Source of the DNA: Fimbriimonas sp.
GTDB lineage: Bacteria > Armatimonadota > Fimbriimonadia > Fimbriimonadales > Fimbriimonadaceae
Assembly: GCA_030447945.1 (NCBI GenBank)
Contig: JAUJNV010000013.1
Span: 1-29,618 of the forward strand
Length of the DNA: 29,618 nt
Direction of reading: 5' to 3'
The translations under genes and the position numbers were made by a program. The stretch's first letter is position 1; each line of letters starts with the position of its first letter. The notes under the pieces were generated by a model that did no database searches, was not told where the DNA came from, and saw only the letters and a program-made list of their open reading frames with translations. Positions 7,907 to 15,714 of this stretch are shown here, piece by piece.

Positions 7907-8826
7907 ATCTCCAAAAGCGCATGTCGCCAGCCGCGCACGCTTACCGAGCAGCCGAGGACGCGGAGGGCGTGGAGGAAGCGCTCCAGGATGAGGGAGCCGA
8001 TGTGGATCGTGCCCTCGCGCCCCGGCTCGATCCCCCGAATGGCCGCGCGCTCGGCGTCCGTCATGGGCATCATCCACCCGACGGCCTTGCTCACCTCCTC
8101 GTAGTCGAGCACAGCCCCGTGAACCCGGAGGGAGTCCCACTCCGCCATCCCCTCGCGGATCGTGACGAGGTTCGTGCCCGTGGCTCCGAGCGCGACCGCT
8201 TGCCCGCCTTGGCCCGGCCGGTAGGCGAGCCCGATCAGGTCATCGATGGCCGAGGTGGCCCGCAACACTTCCATCGGCCCCGGCGACTCGTCGCGCAGCA
8301 ACGTCCCCTTCAGCCCGAGGGTGCCCACCGGAAAGCTCCGTCGGTAGCGGACGGCCCACCCCTCCGCCCCCCGATCGGCCGTCACCAGCTCCGTGCTGTG
8401 CCCTCCGACGTCGATAATGGACAGCCGCTGATGCGATGCGAAGGTGGGGTCGTCGGCGACGGCGCGGAAGCCGAGCTCCGCTTCCCTCTCGCCCGAGAGG
8501 ACGGAGGCCGGAGTGCCCTGGGCCTGCGCTCTTCGCAGGAACTCGTCGGTGTTCGATGCGAGGCGGGCGGCCATGGTGGCGGCGGCGATCGGCTCGCTCA
8601 CTCCGGCTTCGTGGGCGCGGTCGAAGGCGCGGCGGAGGGCGGCGAGGGTTCGGGCCATGCTCGCTTCGCCCAGCACGCCGGTCTCCTTCGTCCCCTCCCC
8701 CAGCCCGGTTACCTCGGAGGTTTCGAGGACGGGCCGCCACCCGCCGTCGGCCCGTTCCTCTACCGTCAGCAGCACGGAGTTCGAGCCCACGTCGACGACG
8801 GCCTTGCGCACGGGCAAGCGTAGCAT
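7894..8826 (-). CDS. Ppx/GppA-family phosphatase
   Basis: 310 residues from ATG 8826; an upstream in-frame ATG at 8907 would add 27 residues that do not fit the fold. The protein begins directly with the ASKHA phosphate-1 motif VVDVGSNSVLLTVEE. It contains LSGEREAELGFRAV and the second ATP-fold motif LSIIDVGGHSTELVT, both typical of exopolyphosphatase/guanosine pentaphosphate phosphatase proteins. It matches the N-terminal two domains and lacks the extra C-terminal HD-like domain of the long E. coli enzymes. Expected roles are polyphosphate or pppGpp hydrolysis in the cytoplasm; the substrate cannot be chosen from sequence. It is the first gene of a minus-strand run with comEA. The symbol ppx or gppA is left open. 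Confidence 0.9.
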   Translation of the reverse strand: MLRLPVRKAVVDVGSNSVLLTVEERADGGWRPVLETSEVTGLGEGTKETGVLGEASMARTLAALRRAFDRAHEAGVSEPIAAATMAARLASNTDEFLRRAQAQGTPASVLSGEREAELGFRAVADDPTFASHQRLSIIDVGGHSTELVTADRGAEGWAVRYRRSFPVGTLGLKGTLLRDESPGPMEVLRATSAIDDLIGLAYRPGQGGQAVALGATGTNLVTIREGMAEWDSLRVHGAVLDYEEVSKAVGWMMPMTDAERAAIRGIEPGREGTIHIGSLILERFLHALRVLGCSVSVRGWRHALLEMGRF

Positions 8827-8973
8827 GCTCGTCGTGCGTATGGCAGGTGCTCCCGTATGCCCAGGTTCGCCGGCACAGGAGTACGGGAGGCGGGGTCCCC
8901 ATGCCAAGGTCTACCATCTTCCAGGGCGCGGAGCAGTGGACATGAGAGCGAACAAGCCCGTCATGTCCTACAA

Positions 8974-9132
8974 TCAGAACAGCCTGGCAGGGGAATGGCT
9001 GCCCGCTTGATAGCGGGAATAGAGTACCTTCACCATCGGATCGGGAGAGGGGCTACCCCTTAGGGCACGGTACAGCTCATCGGCAAGGACTACACCTGAC
9101 TGCAATATCTCGCCCCGCAAATAGGCGAACAT
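8974..9132 (-). CDS. Possible 52-residue remnant ORF
   Basis: A minus-strand ATG at 9132 opens 52 codons with an amphipathic helical pattern (MFAYLRGEILQSGVVLADEL, YRALRG, KVLYSRYQAGS). A stop precedes it by a few codons and no ribosome site is clear. It may be a fragment of a larger gene. Apart from this, the 8827-9240 interval shows nothing recognised. Confidence 0.25.
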   Translation of the reverse strand: MFAYLRGEILQSGVVLADELYRALRGSPSPDPMVKVLYSRYQAGSHSPARLF

Positions 9133-9252
9133 GTACCGTATCTCGGCTCAGGGCCAGGTGTCTTAAGGGGTTCACTCGTTCGCGGTTCCTAGACGCCATC
9201 GACATACGGTTGGCCAGGGCCTATTCCGCATACGCATAACGGAGGCAACTAA

Positions 9253-9615
9253 ATGTGGCGTTCGGTGATTTTCATAGCGGCGGTGATGCAGGCGTCGAGC
9301 CTGCAGAAAGGGGAACGGCTACCTCCTCGGGTTCTGGCCGGAGAAACGCTAGTCTGGGAAGGGCAGTTTAAGGCCGTCGAGGTTGCTCGAAGTTACCTCA
9401 GGACCCACCGGAAGCTCCCTCCCGTGATGAGGCGGACGTCTAACTACGAGTACATCCTCAGGGAGGATAAAGACAGCTTCATCGTAAGGCTTAGCCCTCT
9501 GAGTTATATGTCAGATCCACTGCCAGGAGTAGATGCAGAGTCGAACCCGCGTGGCATTTACCTGACCTTGCACATCTCAAAGCGAACGCACAGGATCGTC
9601 AAGTTCACCAACTAG
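9253..9615 (+). CDS. Small exported protein, paired with an immunity-like protein
   Basis: 120 residues. ATG is preceded by GGAGG at 9241-9245 with 7-nt spacing. Residues 1-16 (MWRSVIFIAAVMQASS) are a short signal peptide. The mature part resembles the next protein in general pattern: a helix with VARSYLRTHRKL, then strands ending YLTLHISKRTHRIVKF, similar to the closing beta-hairpin of NTF2-fold immunity proteins. I cannot assign a family firmly. Base composition is visibly less GC-rich than its neighbours and it sits alone with its partner between core genes, suggesting horizontal gain. Its stop and the next start overlap (TAGTG), so the two are translated together. Confidence 0.6.
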   Translation: MWRSVIFIAAVMQASSLQKGERLPPRVLAGETLVWEGQFKAVEVARSYLRTHRKLPPVMRRTSNYEYILREDKDSFIVRLSPLSYMSDPLPGVDAESNPRGIYLTLHISKRTHRIVKFTN

Positions 9616-10070
9616 TGGCGCGGTCGATCAAGGGCTTCTCTTCCATCATGGCGGCAAAATCGAGGCAATCGGGAGGTAGGGATATTAGGAAGCTAGTGAA
9701 CAGGCACTTGCTCAGGATCGCGTTTGTCGGAATTTGGATCGCTGTCGGCTTTTGCTGCTTTCCATCGCCCGTGAAGGCTCAGGGGAGTGGTAAGGCACCT
9801 GCTACTCCCACGGTGGCGATACGTCCTTTCGCTGGATTCGTGCCCGATGCGGCAACCGCTCGGAGAGTGGCCGAGGCAATCTCCCCTCCCCTTATGGGAG
9901 AGGGAATAGCCAAGTTGTACATCTTTGACCAAGTCAAATCTACTAGGGGAATATGGACTGTGTCTGGACGCCTTCGCGACCGGTCGCTTGACGAGCCGAT
10001 GAGCATACGGATTCCGATATTTAAAATTCGAAAGGACAACGGACGTATCGAGTCCTTCGTCTTGGAATAG
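9615..10070 (+). CDS. NTF2-fold immunity-like exported protein
   Basis: 151 residues beginning with GTG that overlaps the previous stop by one base. A positively charged start and hydrophobic segment (residues 34-54, LRIAFVGIWIAVGFCCF) form a signal peptide. The mature part (residues 65-151) follows the NTF2-fold immunity protein pattern: FVPDAATARRVAEAI, then MGEGIAKLYIF, then GIWTVSGRL and a closing IFKIRKDNGRIESF. Proteins of this kind neutralise toxins of polymorphic toxin systems or occur as orphan immunity genes; no toxin is seen here. The signal peptide implies an extracytoplasmic target. An alternative is an unrelated small domain of the same fold. Confidence 0.6.
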   Translation: MARSIKGFSSIMAAKSRQSGGRDIRKLVNRHLLRIAFVGIWIAVGFCCFPSPVKAQGSGKAPATPTVAIRPFAGFVPDAATARRVAEAISPPLMGEGIAKLYIFDQVKSTRGIWTVSGRLRDRSLDEPMSIRIPIFKIRKDNGRIESFVLE

Positions 10071-10199
10071 GTCAGGGGAGACCTTCGCAGTTGCGCCCGT
10101 GCCAGGCCACTCCGCCTATGCTGCTCGACAACCGGCGCTTTCGCCCGCATCTTCTTATCCAGAGCACCGTGCCCCCTCTGTCGAGCCACAGGACATGGG

Positions 10200-10400
10200 G
10201 GCAGGTCGACTCCCTGCCTTCCGTCCGTGGTCAAACTTGGATCCGCAGTTGGGCATCTTTGGCTTGCAGGCCAATGGTAGGGCCGCATCTTCTCTAGCTT
10301 CTCTCGGACCAACACCGGAATGGCTTCGAGCTTGACGCTCGCGTAGTTCAGGGAGATGCTCCCTCACGCCCAGGCTCGTCGGCGCGGACTTGGCATGTTC
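10200..10400 (-). pseudogene. Decayed, internally deleted copy of the comEA 3' region
   Basis: On the minus strand this segment reads SISLNYAS, LEAIP and then directly EKLEKMRPY. The intact comEA reads SISLNNAT, LEAIPGVGP and MEKMRPY, with 35-40 residues between. The middle of both helix-hairpin-helix motifs is gone. Beyond the former stop, the similarity continues into the sequence next to the small membrane gene: TTCCGTCCGTGGTCAA here, TTCCGTCCATGGTCGA at 7056-7071. It is therefore a segmental duplication that has since decayed. The remaining 10071-10699 stretch has no recognised gene. Confidence 0.7.
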
Positions 10401-10597
10401 GGTTCCCAGGGGGGATGATCGCGGGCAGGGGCGTCGGCATTTGGCCGGACGCAGTGCCGCCGCGCGGCTCGTAGTACGCGTGAAGCCAAGGGCCGTGCCT
10501 CCGATCACGGACGGCGCAGGGTTCTATGCCCGGCACCGAAATTCGTATCTGGTGGCCCGAGATGGGGCATGGCTTTGACCTGCCGGAGGAGCACCGT

Positions 10598-10620
10598 CAG
10601 GTAGGCCTACGGCCTACCTG
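10598..10620. promoter_or_regulatory. 10-bp hairpin in the rpsA leader
   Basis: CAGGTAGGCC-TAC-GGCCTACCTG is a perfect 10-bp stem with a 3-nt loop, about 80 nt before the S1 start codon. It has no T-run behind it. It could be a terminator for upstream transcription or part of an S1 leader structure; either is a guess. Confidence 0.45.
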
Positions 10621-10699
10621 GGTACATCGGCTAACCCAACCTGCAATGGGGTAGAGTACAGCCCGCTTCTTGCGAGGCGATTTCCCCCTGAGACAACCT

Positions 10700-12957
10700 A
10701 TGACCATCGACGAAAACACGACGCCAGTGGAGGATGCGCAGCCCTCCACGCCGGAAGTAGAGCCCGGCCAGGCGCCCGACACACCCGCCTCCTCCGCCGT
10801 CCCTACGGACGCGGAGACCGATCCCTCCGTGCCCGCGCCCGCGCCCGCTAGCACCCCGTCCACCGATGCTGGAGATGGCTCCGCGGAAGGAGCCCCGCTG
10901 CTCAGCCCGCCGGAGATGTCCGGTTCGGTGTCCATCGTGCCCGACGCGCCGCAGGCCGAGCCTGCGGGGACCGCGTCCGAAGAGGCGGCTAACCCTGGCC
11001 CCGAGGAGCGGCCGGCGGCCGGCGAGGCCGGCGGCGCGCAGGCGCCCGAGGCCGTCGGCGCAGACGCCCCCGAAGCCCCTCAAGCCCCCCCAGCCCCCGA
11101 AGCCCCCCAAGTCGTCGCGCCCGTCGAGCAGGTAGGCGGAGCCCTTGGCTTCAACACGCCTTCGGAGGCTCCCTCCGGCGCGCCGGAAGTCCCGCCCACG
11201 CCCGCGAGTCCGGAGCCCGATGGCGCGTCCGCGTTCCAGCTTCCGATGGAGGCCACCGGGGTCGTCGTCGCACCGCCTTCGGAGGAGCTGGCGGCGGCCC
11301 TGGGACAGCCGCCGACGGAGGCCGCTCAGCCCGAGGCGGCCCAGCCCGAGACGGCCCAGCCCGAAACAGATCGACCCGAGACCGAGCCGACGGGCGTTCC
11401 CGCGCCCGAGCCGCAGCTTCAGCCGGAGGCTCCGGTAGTCGCCGCGCCGATTCCGGCTCCCGCGCCCGCGCCCGTTTCGGTGCGCGACGCTCAGGCGGAC
11501 GCCGACCTCTTCGAGGCGGCGATGCGCGGCATGGAGACGGGAGGCAGCACCCCCGACGCCTCGGAGGGCACCTTCAAGCGTCTCCAGCGGGGCGACCGGA
11601 TCGAAGCGACGATCATCCAGGTCGAGCGCGACCGGGTGTTCGTGGATCTCGGCACGAAGGCCGAGGGAATCGTGCCGCTGGGCGAGCTCACCGACGAGAA
11701 CATCGAGAACGCCCAAGACCTGTTCAAGGTCGGCGACAAGATCAACGTCGTGGTCATCCGCCCGGAGGGAGCCGAGGGCAACCCCATCGTCTCCAAGAAG
11801 CGGGCCGATTTCGAGGAGGCCTGGGACCGGATCGAGGATGCGCACCGCACGCAGGAGATGATCACCGCGCAGGTGATCGATCGCGTGAAGGGCGGCCTCG
11901 TGGTGGACGTCGGCGTGCGCGGCTTCGTACCCGCGACGCACGTCGCCTCCGGCAAGCTCCGCAACATCGAGAAGTACGTGGGCCAGCCGCTGCAACTGAA
12001 GGTCATCGAGATCGACCGCGAGCGGAAGAAGGTCGTCCTCAGCAACCGACAGGCGGAAGAGGAGCGCAAGGCGAGCGCGAAGGAAGAGATCTTCGAAAAC
12101 GTGAAGCCGGGCGACCGGCTCACGGGCACCGTCCGGCGTCTCACGGACTACGGCGCGTTCGTGGACCTCGGCGGCGTGGACGGGCTCCTGCACATCTCCG
12201 AAATGAGCTGGGCGCGAATCACGCACCCCAAGGAGATGTTCAAGGAAGGGCAGAAGATCGAAGTCATGGTCTTGCGCCTGGACCCCGGCGCGGGGAAGAT
12301 CTCGCTGGGCCACCGCCAGGTGCTGCCCGATCCCTGGAACCTCATCAAGCAGAACTACACCTCGGGCCAGAAGCTCACGGTGACCATCGGCCGCATCGTG
12401 CAGGCAGGCGCCTTCGTGCGGCTCCCCGAGGGGGCCGAGGCGTTCCTGCCGGTGTCCGAGATGAGCTTCCGGCGCATCCGGCGGCCGCAGGACGTGGTGG
12501 AGGAGAATCAGGAAGTCGAGGTGCAGATCCTCGACCTTCGCCCGGACGAGCGGCGGATGGTGCTCAGCATGCGCGCCGTCGGCGGGGGCGCTGAGCTGCG
12601 GCCCGGCGTGACCGAGCGCGGAGCCCGCCCCGGCGGGGCGGCGGAGGCGGAGGCGGAGGCGGAGGCGGGTTCGACGACGACCGGCGCGGCCTCGGCGGCA
12701 AGAAGAAGGGCGTAAAGGGAGGCGGCGGCCGGGGACGCGGCGACCGCGACTTTGAGGACGACTTCGAAGAAGTCGCCGGCAGCCGACGTGGCTTCGCCAC
12801 GGGCGGCGCGACGATCGGCGAGCGCCTCGGCGCGCTCCGGGGCATCCTGGGTCGTGACGACGGCGACGAGGACAAGCCCGAAGGCGAGGGCGTCGATGGC
12901 GAGGCCGAAGACGGCGAGATCACGGACGGCAAGGCCATCCCCGGCGAGGAGGAGTAG
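10700..12957 (+). CDS. rpsA: 30S ribosomal protein S1 with long low-complexity tails (one frameshift)
   Basis: ATG 10700 (MTIDENTTP) starts about 290 residues of Pro/Ala/Glu-rich, disordered-looking sequence with small repeats (QPEAAQPETAQPETDRPE). Four S1 RNA-binding domains follow, the first three opening near residues 294 (RGDRIEATIIQVERDRVFVD), 389 and 475 (GDRLTGTVRRLTDYGAFVD), the last near 560. S1 docks mRNA on the small ribosomal subunit. The frame seems to end at 12715, but a single-base change near the GGGG at 12630-12640 restores a Gly-rich tail encoded by GGCGGA repeats. That tail ends ATIGERLGALRGILGRDDG and then GEEE, with the stop TAG at 12955-12957. The start has only a weak ribosome site. 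coaE follows beyond a repeat element. Typical S1 proteins lack such a long N-terminal extension. Confidence 0.9.
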
Positions 12958-13058
12958 AGAGATTTTGGATTTTAGATTTTAGATTTTAGATTTCGGAGGG
13001 GGCTTCCTCCTCCGGAAGTCTCCAATCCAAAATCCAAAATCCAAAATCCAAAATCTCC
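12958..13058. repeat. Large hairpin of inverted 7-nt tandem repeats between rpsA and coaE
   Basis: The left arm 12959-12992 (GAGATTTTGGATTTTAGA...) and right arm 13024-13057 are 34 nt each and complementary except for three A/G-type differences, all at the same place in the unit ATTTTAG/ATTTTGG. An inner GC-rich hairpin (CGGAGGGGG, CTCCTCCG) caps the structure. It starts right after the rpsA stop codon and ends 3 nt before the coaE ATG. Confidence 0.85.
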
Positions 13059-13060
13059 CA

Positions 13061-13603
13061 ATGAGGGTCGCCGTCACCGGAGGAATCGCGGAGGGTAAGT
13101 CCACCGTGGTCGGCTACTTGCGGGAGGCGGGCTACCCGACGTTCTCGAGCGATGCCGACGCGCGGGAGATTTTCGGGGATCCGGAGGTCAATGCGCTGCT
13201 GGCGCGCGCCGCGTCCCTGCCCGCACCTCTGGAGCGAGACGCCCTACGGGCGGCCATCCTCCGCGATCCGGCTATCCGACGATCCGTGAACCGGATCATG
13301 CACCCGCGCGTCCGCGCGGCTCAACGCGCGCGAGCGCGAGGCTTCTTCGAGGTGCCTTTGCTGATCGAGGCGTGCCTTCAGGGCGAGTACGACCGGGTAT
13401 GGGTCGTCACGTGCGGGCCCGAGGAGCAACGGAGGCGGCTGCGCGAGCGGCTGGGCGATGAGCTGAGCGTGGAGGGCCTGCTCGCGGCGCAGTTGCCCAC
13501 CGTCACGAAGCTCGCATTCTCGGACCTTGCGGTGCGAACGAACGAGCCTCCTGAGCGCGTCCGGTCTGTGGTGCTGGACGCCGCGCGGCGGCTGACGGAA
13601 TGA
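13061..13603 (+). CDS. coaE: Dephospho-CoA kinase
   Basis: 180 residues. It begins MRVAVTGGIAEGKSTVVGYL, the P-loop of CoaE (GxxxxGKST). FSSDADAREIF follows, covering the substrate-binding Asp region, then NRIMHPRVRAAQRAR, FFEVPLLIEACLQGEYDRVW and the usual VVTCGPEEQRRRLRERLG. CoaE phosphorylates dephospho-CoA on the ribose 3'-OH, the last step of coenzyme A synthesis in the cytoplasm. The length is slightly short but complete. No Shine-Dalgarno site is visible: the ATG directly abuts the arm of the repeat hairpin, so the hairpin could affect initiation. Confidence 0.93.
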   Translation: MRVAVTGGIAEGKSTVVGYLREAGYPTFSSDADAREIFGDPEVNALLARAASLPAPLERDALRAAILRDPAIRRSVNRIMHPRVRAAQRARARGFFEVPLLIEACLQGEYDRVWVVTCGPEEQRRRLRERLGDELSVEGLLAAQLPTVTKLAFSDLAVRTNEPPERVRSVVLDAARRLTE

Positions 13604-13830
13604 TCCGCTTCGCGGGTCGGGGCCGATTCTTACTGGGTCGCCCTCTTCTTCAGCTTGAGGGCGGATAGGCCGTGCTATACTGCTCGCGCTCCGACGGGCG
13701 ATGTAAGGTCGCAGGGGCCGGTGGGTAATGTCCGCAATAGGATAGGCTCACCGCCTGCGAAGCGGATGGGCATCACCCATCGGCCGCGGAGCGGGAAAGG
13801 GATTCGCAAAGCAAGGAGGGCGCGTCGATC
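13604..13830 (+). promoter_or_regulatory. Gene-free leader with hairpins and a candidate promoter
   Basis: No gene is seen. A -10-like TATACT lies at 13676-13681 with TTGAGG at 13655-13660 (15-nt spacer, short). Hairpins include CGCCCTC/GAGGGCG (13639-13645 with 13657-13663), CCGC-CTGCGAA-GCGG and GATGGG-CATCA-CCCATC further down. The predicted leader of about 140 nt could be structured, but I could not match a known riboswitch. AAGGAGGG before GTG 13831 is a good ribosome site. Confidence 0.4.
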
Positions 13831-15642
13831 GTGAGGCGATTTATCGCATCGTTACCGGGAAAAATGTTCAGTCAGCTCGTTTCGCTGGCTCTGTTGTTGC
13901 CATGGCTTACCATCGCTCTCGCCACGCGGGCGGAGGCGCAGGCCGTGCAGAACCCAGCTTACGCTGTGGCTCATTTTAGAAATCTCAAGGCGCCCGGCAC
14001 CACTTACGGTGCGGATGCGGCGCGGGCGGTCGCGAGCGAGCTGACCCAGACCGGACGCTATGAAGTCCTGTCCGAGGAAACGCTTAAGCGCAGCGCCGAA
14101 GAGATCGGGATGACGCTCGTTCCCGAAACCGACACGGACCTGCTCCGCTTGGCCGGCCAGGCCCGGGCGCGCAGCATTGTGTCCGGCGAAATCGTGGACT
14201 ACGTGATCCGCAACGTGGGCAGCGGCCGGCAGGCCGTCGTCGCGATGCGCGTCGTCGTTACGGACGTGGTCTCCGGCCTTCCGGTGAACGGCGCCGCCCT
14301 CGTGGTGCCCTCGACGACCCGCGCCGGGAACGTCGAGGAAAGCGTTCTCATCAACGACGCCATCGCTGCCGCCGCGCGGCAGACCGTGCAGGCCATCGAG
14401 CGGCAGACCCTGCCGAACGGTACCGTCCTGAACACGACGGAGCGCCGCGCCTTGATGAACCAGGGCCTGCGCTCGGGCTTCCGCGAGGGCCAGCAGGTGA
14501 TCGTGCTCCGGGGCCGCCTCCAGGTCGCCACCGCTCACATCACCGATGCGGAGCCGGACCAGTCGTTTATCCGGATCGATCGCTTCATCCAGGGCGTTCA
14601 GCCCGGCGATACCGTCCGGGCGATCTTCCAGGTGCCCGGTCTTCCGAGGCTGACGGCCGAGGGCACTCCCGGCCGCTCGCGGGACACCCGAAGGCCCAAC
14701 ATCGCGCCCTTGCTCACGCTCGCGGCCGTGCTGCTCGTGGGCGTACTGCTCTTTTCCGGCGGCGGCGGCAACGACCAGCGCTCCTCGGATCGGGTGACCG
14801 CCGAGCCGACGCTCTTCCCGGACGTCGCCGGCGCTCCCGCCGTGCGTGTGTCCTGGAGCCCCAACGGCTTCGCCAAGGGGAACGCCCAGCGTGCGCTGTG
14901 GCAGGTCTACCGAAACGGCCAGGGCGGCGTCAACGACGTGCCGGTGCTGGTCACCTCGGGCGACCAGACCTCCGTGGTCGACACCGGTCAGCCGCGCGAC
15001 GTCACCTTCGCCAACTTCGGGGGCCAAATCGGCATTCCCAACGGAGAGTGCACCCAGACCGCCTCGACGGACCAGACCGTCCTCGGCGTCGCGGGCATCA
15101 CGGCGGGCCAGCCCTATAGCTACGCGGTGCAGCTCGTCTTCGGTCTGAGCAACCTGGACCTTCCGGCGGGGGGCGGCGGCGGCATCTGCTACTTCCTCAG
15201 CGCTCGCACCAACAGCCGCGGTACCGCGACGCCGCTGCCTCGCCCGCAGCTCGTGTCACCGGCGGAGAACGCGACGGTCAGCAATCCGATCCCGTTCACC
15301 TTCAACTCGGTGGTGTCGGTCGCACCGATCCAGGTGGAGTACGTCGTCCAGCTCTCCGACTCGCCAGCCTTCCCGCAGAAGCGGTCCAGGATCGTGCGCA
15401 GGTTCACGAGCGGGCAGCGCGGCGTCATTGCCTCGACAACGGTCGACACGGCGGGCTCGGACATTCCGGGCTTCATCCGCGATGCTCAGACGGTGTACTT
15501 CCGGATCGGAGCGCGCAACATCCAGGACAGCCCCGGTCCCACAAAGGACCCGCTGACCCGCGAGCGGTACATCTTCAGCGAGATCCGCTCGTTCCGCCGC
15601 CCCGTCGGACCGCCGGACCCCCCGAGCGCCGGTCGCGGCTAG
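13831..15642 (+). CDS. Exported protein with CsgG-like N-domain and internal membrane helix
   Basis: 603 residues from GTG 13831, with GGAGGG upstream. A signal peptide ends near residue 37 (AEAQA). Residues 40-190 resemble the CsgG/TolB-N-like alpha-beta domain (YAVAHFRN, RAVASELTQTGRYEVLSEE, ARSIVSGEIVDY, VVTDVVSG). Residues about 290-310 are a transmembrane helix (IAPLLTLAAVLLVGVLLFSG). The rest is beta-rich, with fibronectin-like blocks (VRVSWSPNGF, QPYSYAVQLVF) and a C-terminal domain with PQLVSPAENATVSNPIPFTF. CsgG-like domains often sense or build envelope structures. It is the first of four consecutive envelope genes. A perfect hairpin follows the gene. Exact function unknown. Confidence 0.7.
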   Translation: MRRFIASLPGKMFSQLVSLALLLPWLTIALATRAEAQAVQNPAYAVAHFRNLKAPGTTYGADAARAVASELTQTGRYEVLSEETLKRSAEEIGMTLVPETDTDLLRLAGQARARSIVSGEIVDYVIRNVGSGRQAVVAMRVVVTDVVSGLPVNGAALVVPSTTRAGNVEESVLINDAIAAAARQTVQAIERQTLPNGTVLNTTERRALMNQGLRSGFREGQQVIVLRGRLQVATAHITDAEPDQSFIRIDRFIQGVQPGDTVRAIFQVPGLPRLTAEGTPGRSRDTRRPNIAPLLTLAAVLLVGVLLFSGGGGNDQRSSDRVTAEPTLFPDVAGAPAVRVSWSPNGFAKGNAQRALWQVYRNGQGGVNDVPVLVTSGDQTSVVDTGQPRDVTFANFGGQIGIPNGECTQTASTDQTVLGVAGITAGQPYSYAVQLVFGLSNLDLPAGGGGGICYFLSARTNSRGTATPLPRPQLVSPAENATVSNPIPFTFNSVVSVAPIQVEYVVQLSDSPAFPQKRSRIVRRFTSGQRGVIASTTVDTAGSDIPGFIRDAQTVYFRIGARNIQDSPGPTKDPLTRERYIFSEIRSFRRPVGPPDPPSAGRG

Positions 15643-15657
15643 CGAATCCGAACGAAT

Positions 15658-15696
15658 AGTCCCCCAGCACCGGTCGTCTAAGGTAACTGGGGGACT
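15658..15696 (+). terminator. Perfect 10-bp hairpin after the CsgG-like gene
   Basis: AGTCCCCCAG (15658-15667) pairs with CTGGGGGACT (15687-15696) around a 19-nt loop, 15 nt after the stop codon. It is followed by CTTACCCTC rather than a T-run. Likely terminator or attenuator between the first two envelope genes. Confidence 0.6.
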
Positions 15697-15714
15697 CTTA
15701 CCCTCAATAAATCC

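Noticed and set aside
10560..10700. A standard sigma-70 promoter for rpsA
   Set aside because: TTGACC at 10575 has no good -10 box at the right distance; left as unassigned.
10631..12313. 560-codon open frame on the minus strand opposite rpsA
   Set aside because: Composition follows the complement of S1 coding (runs of Leu/Gly/Arg); the plus frame has clear S1 domains.
12620..12715. Programmed frameshift in rpsA at the GGCGGA repeat
   Set aside because: No slippery heptamer or downstream structure seen; other genes in the window show similar single-base errors in GC runs.
12958..13058. Repeat array considered as a CRISPR
   Set aside because: Units are 7 nt and contiguous with no spacers, and the two halves are inverted; no cas genes nearby.
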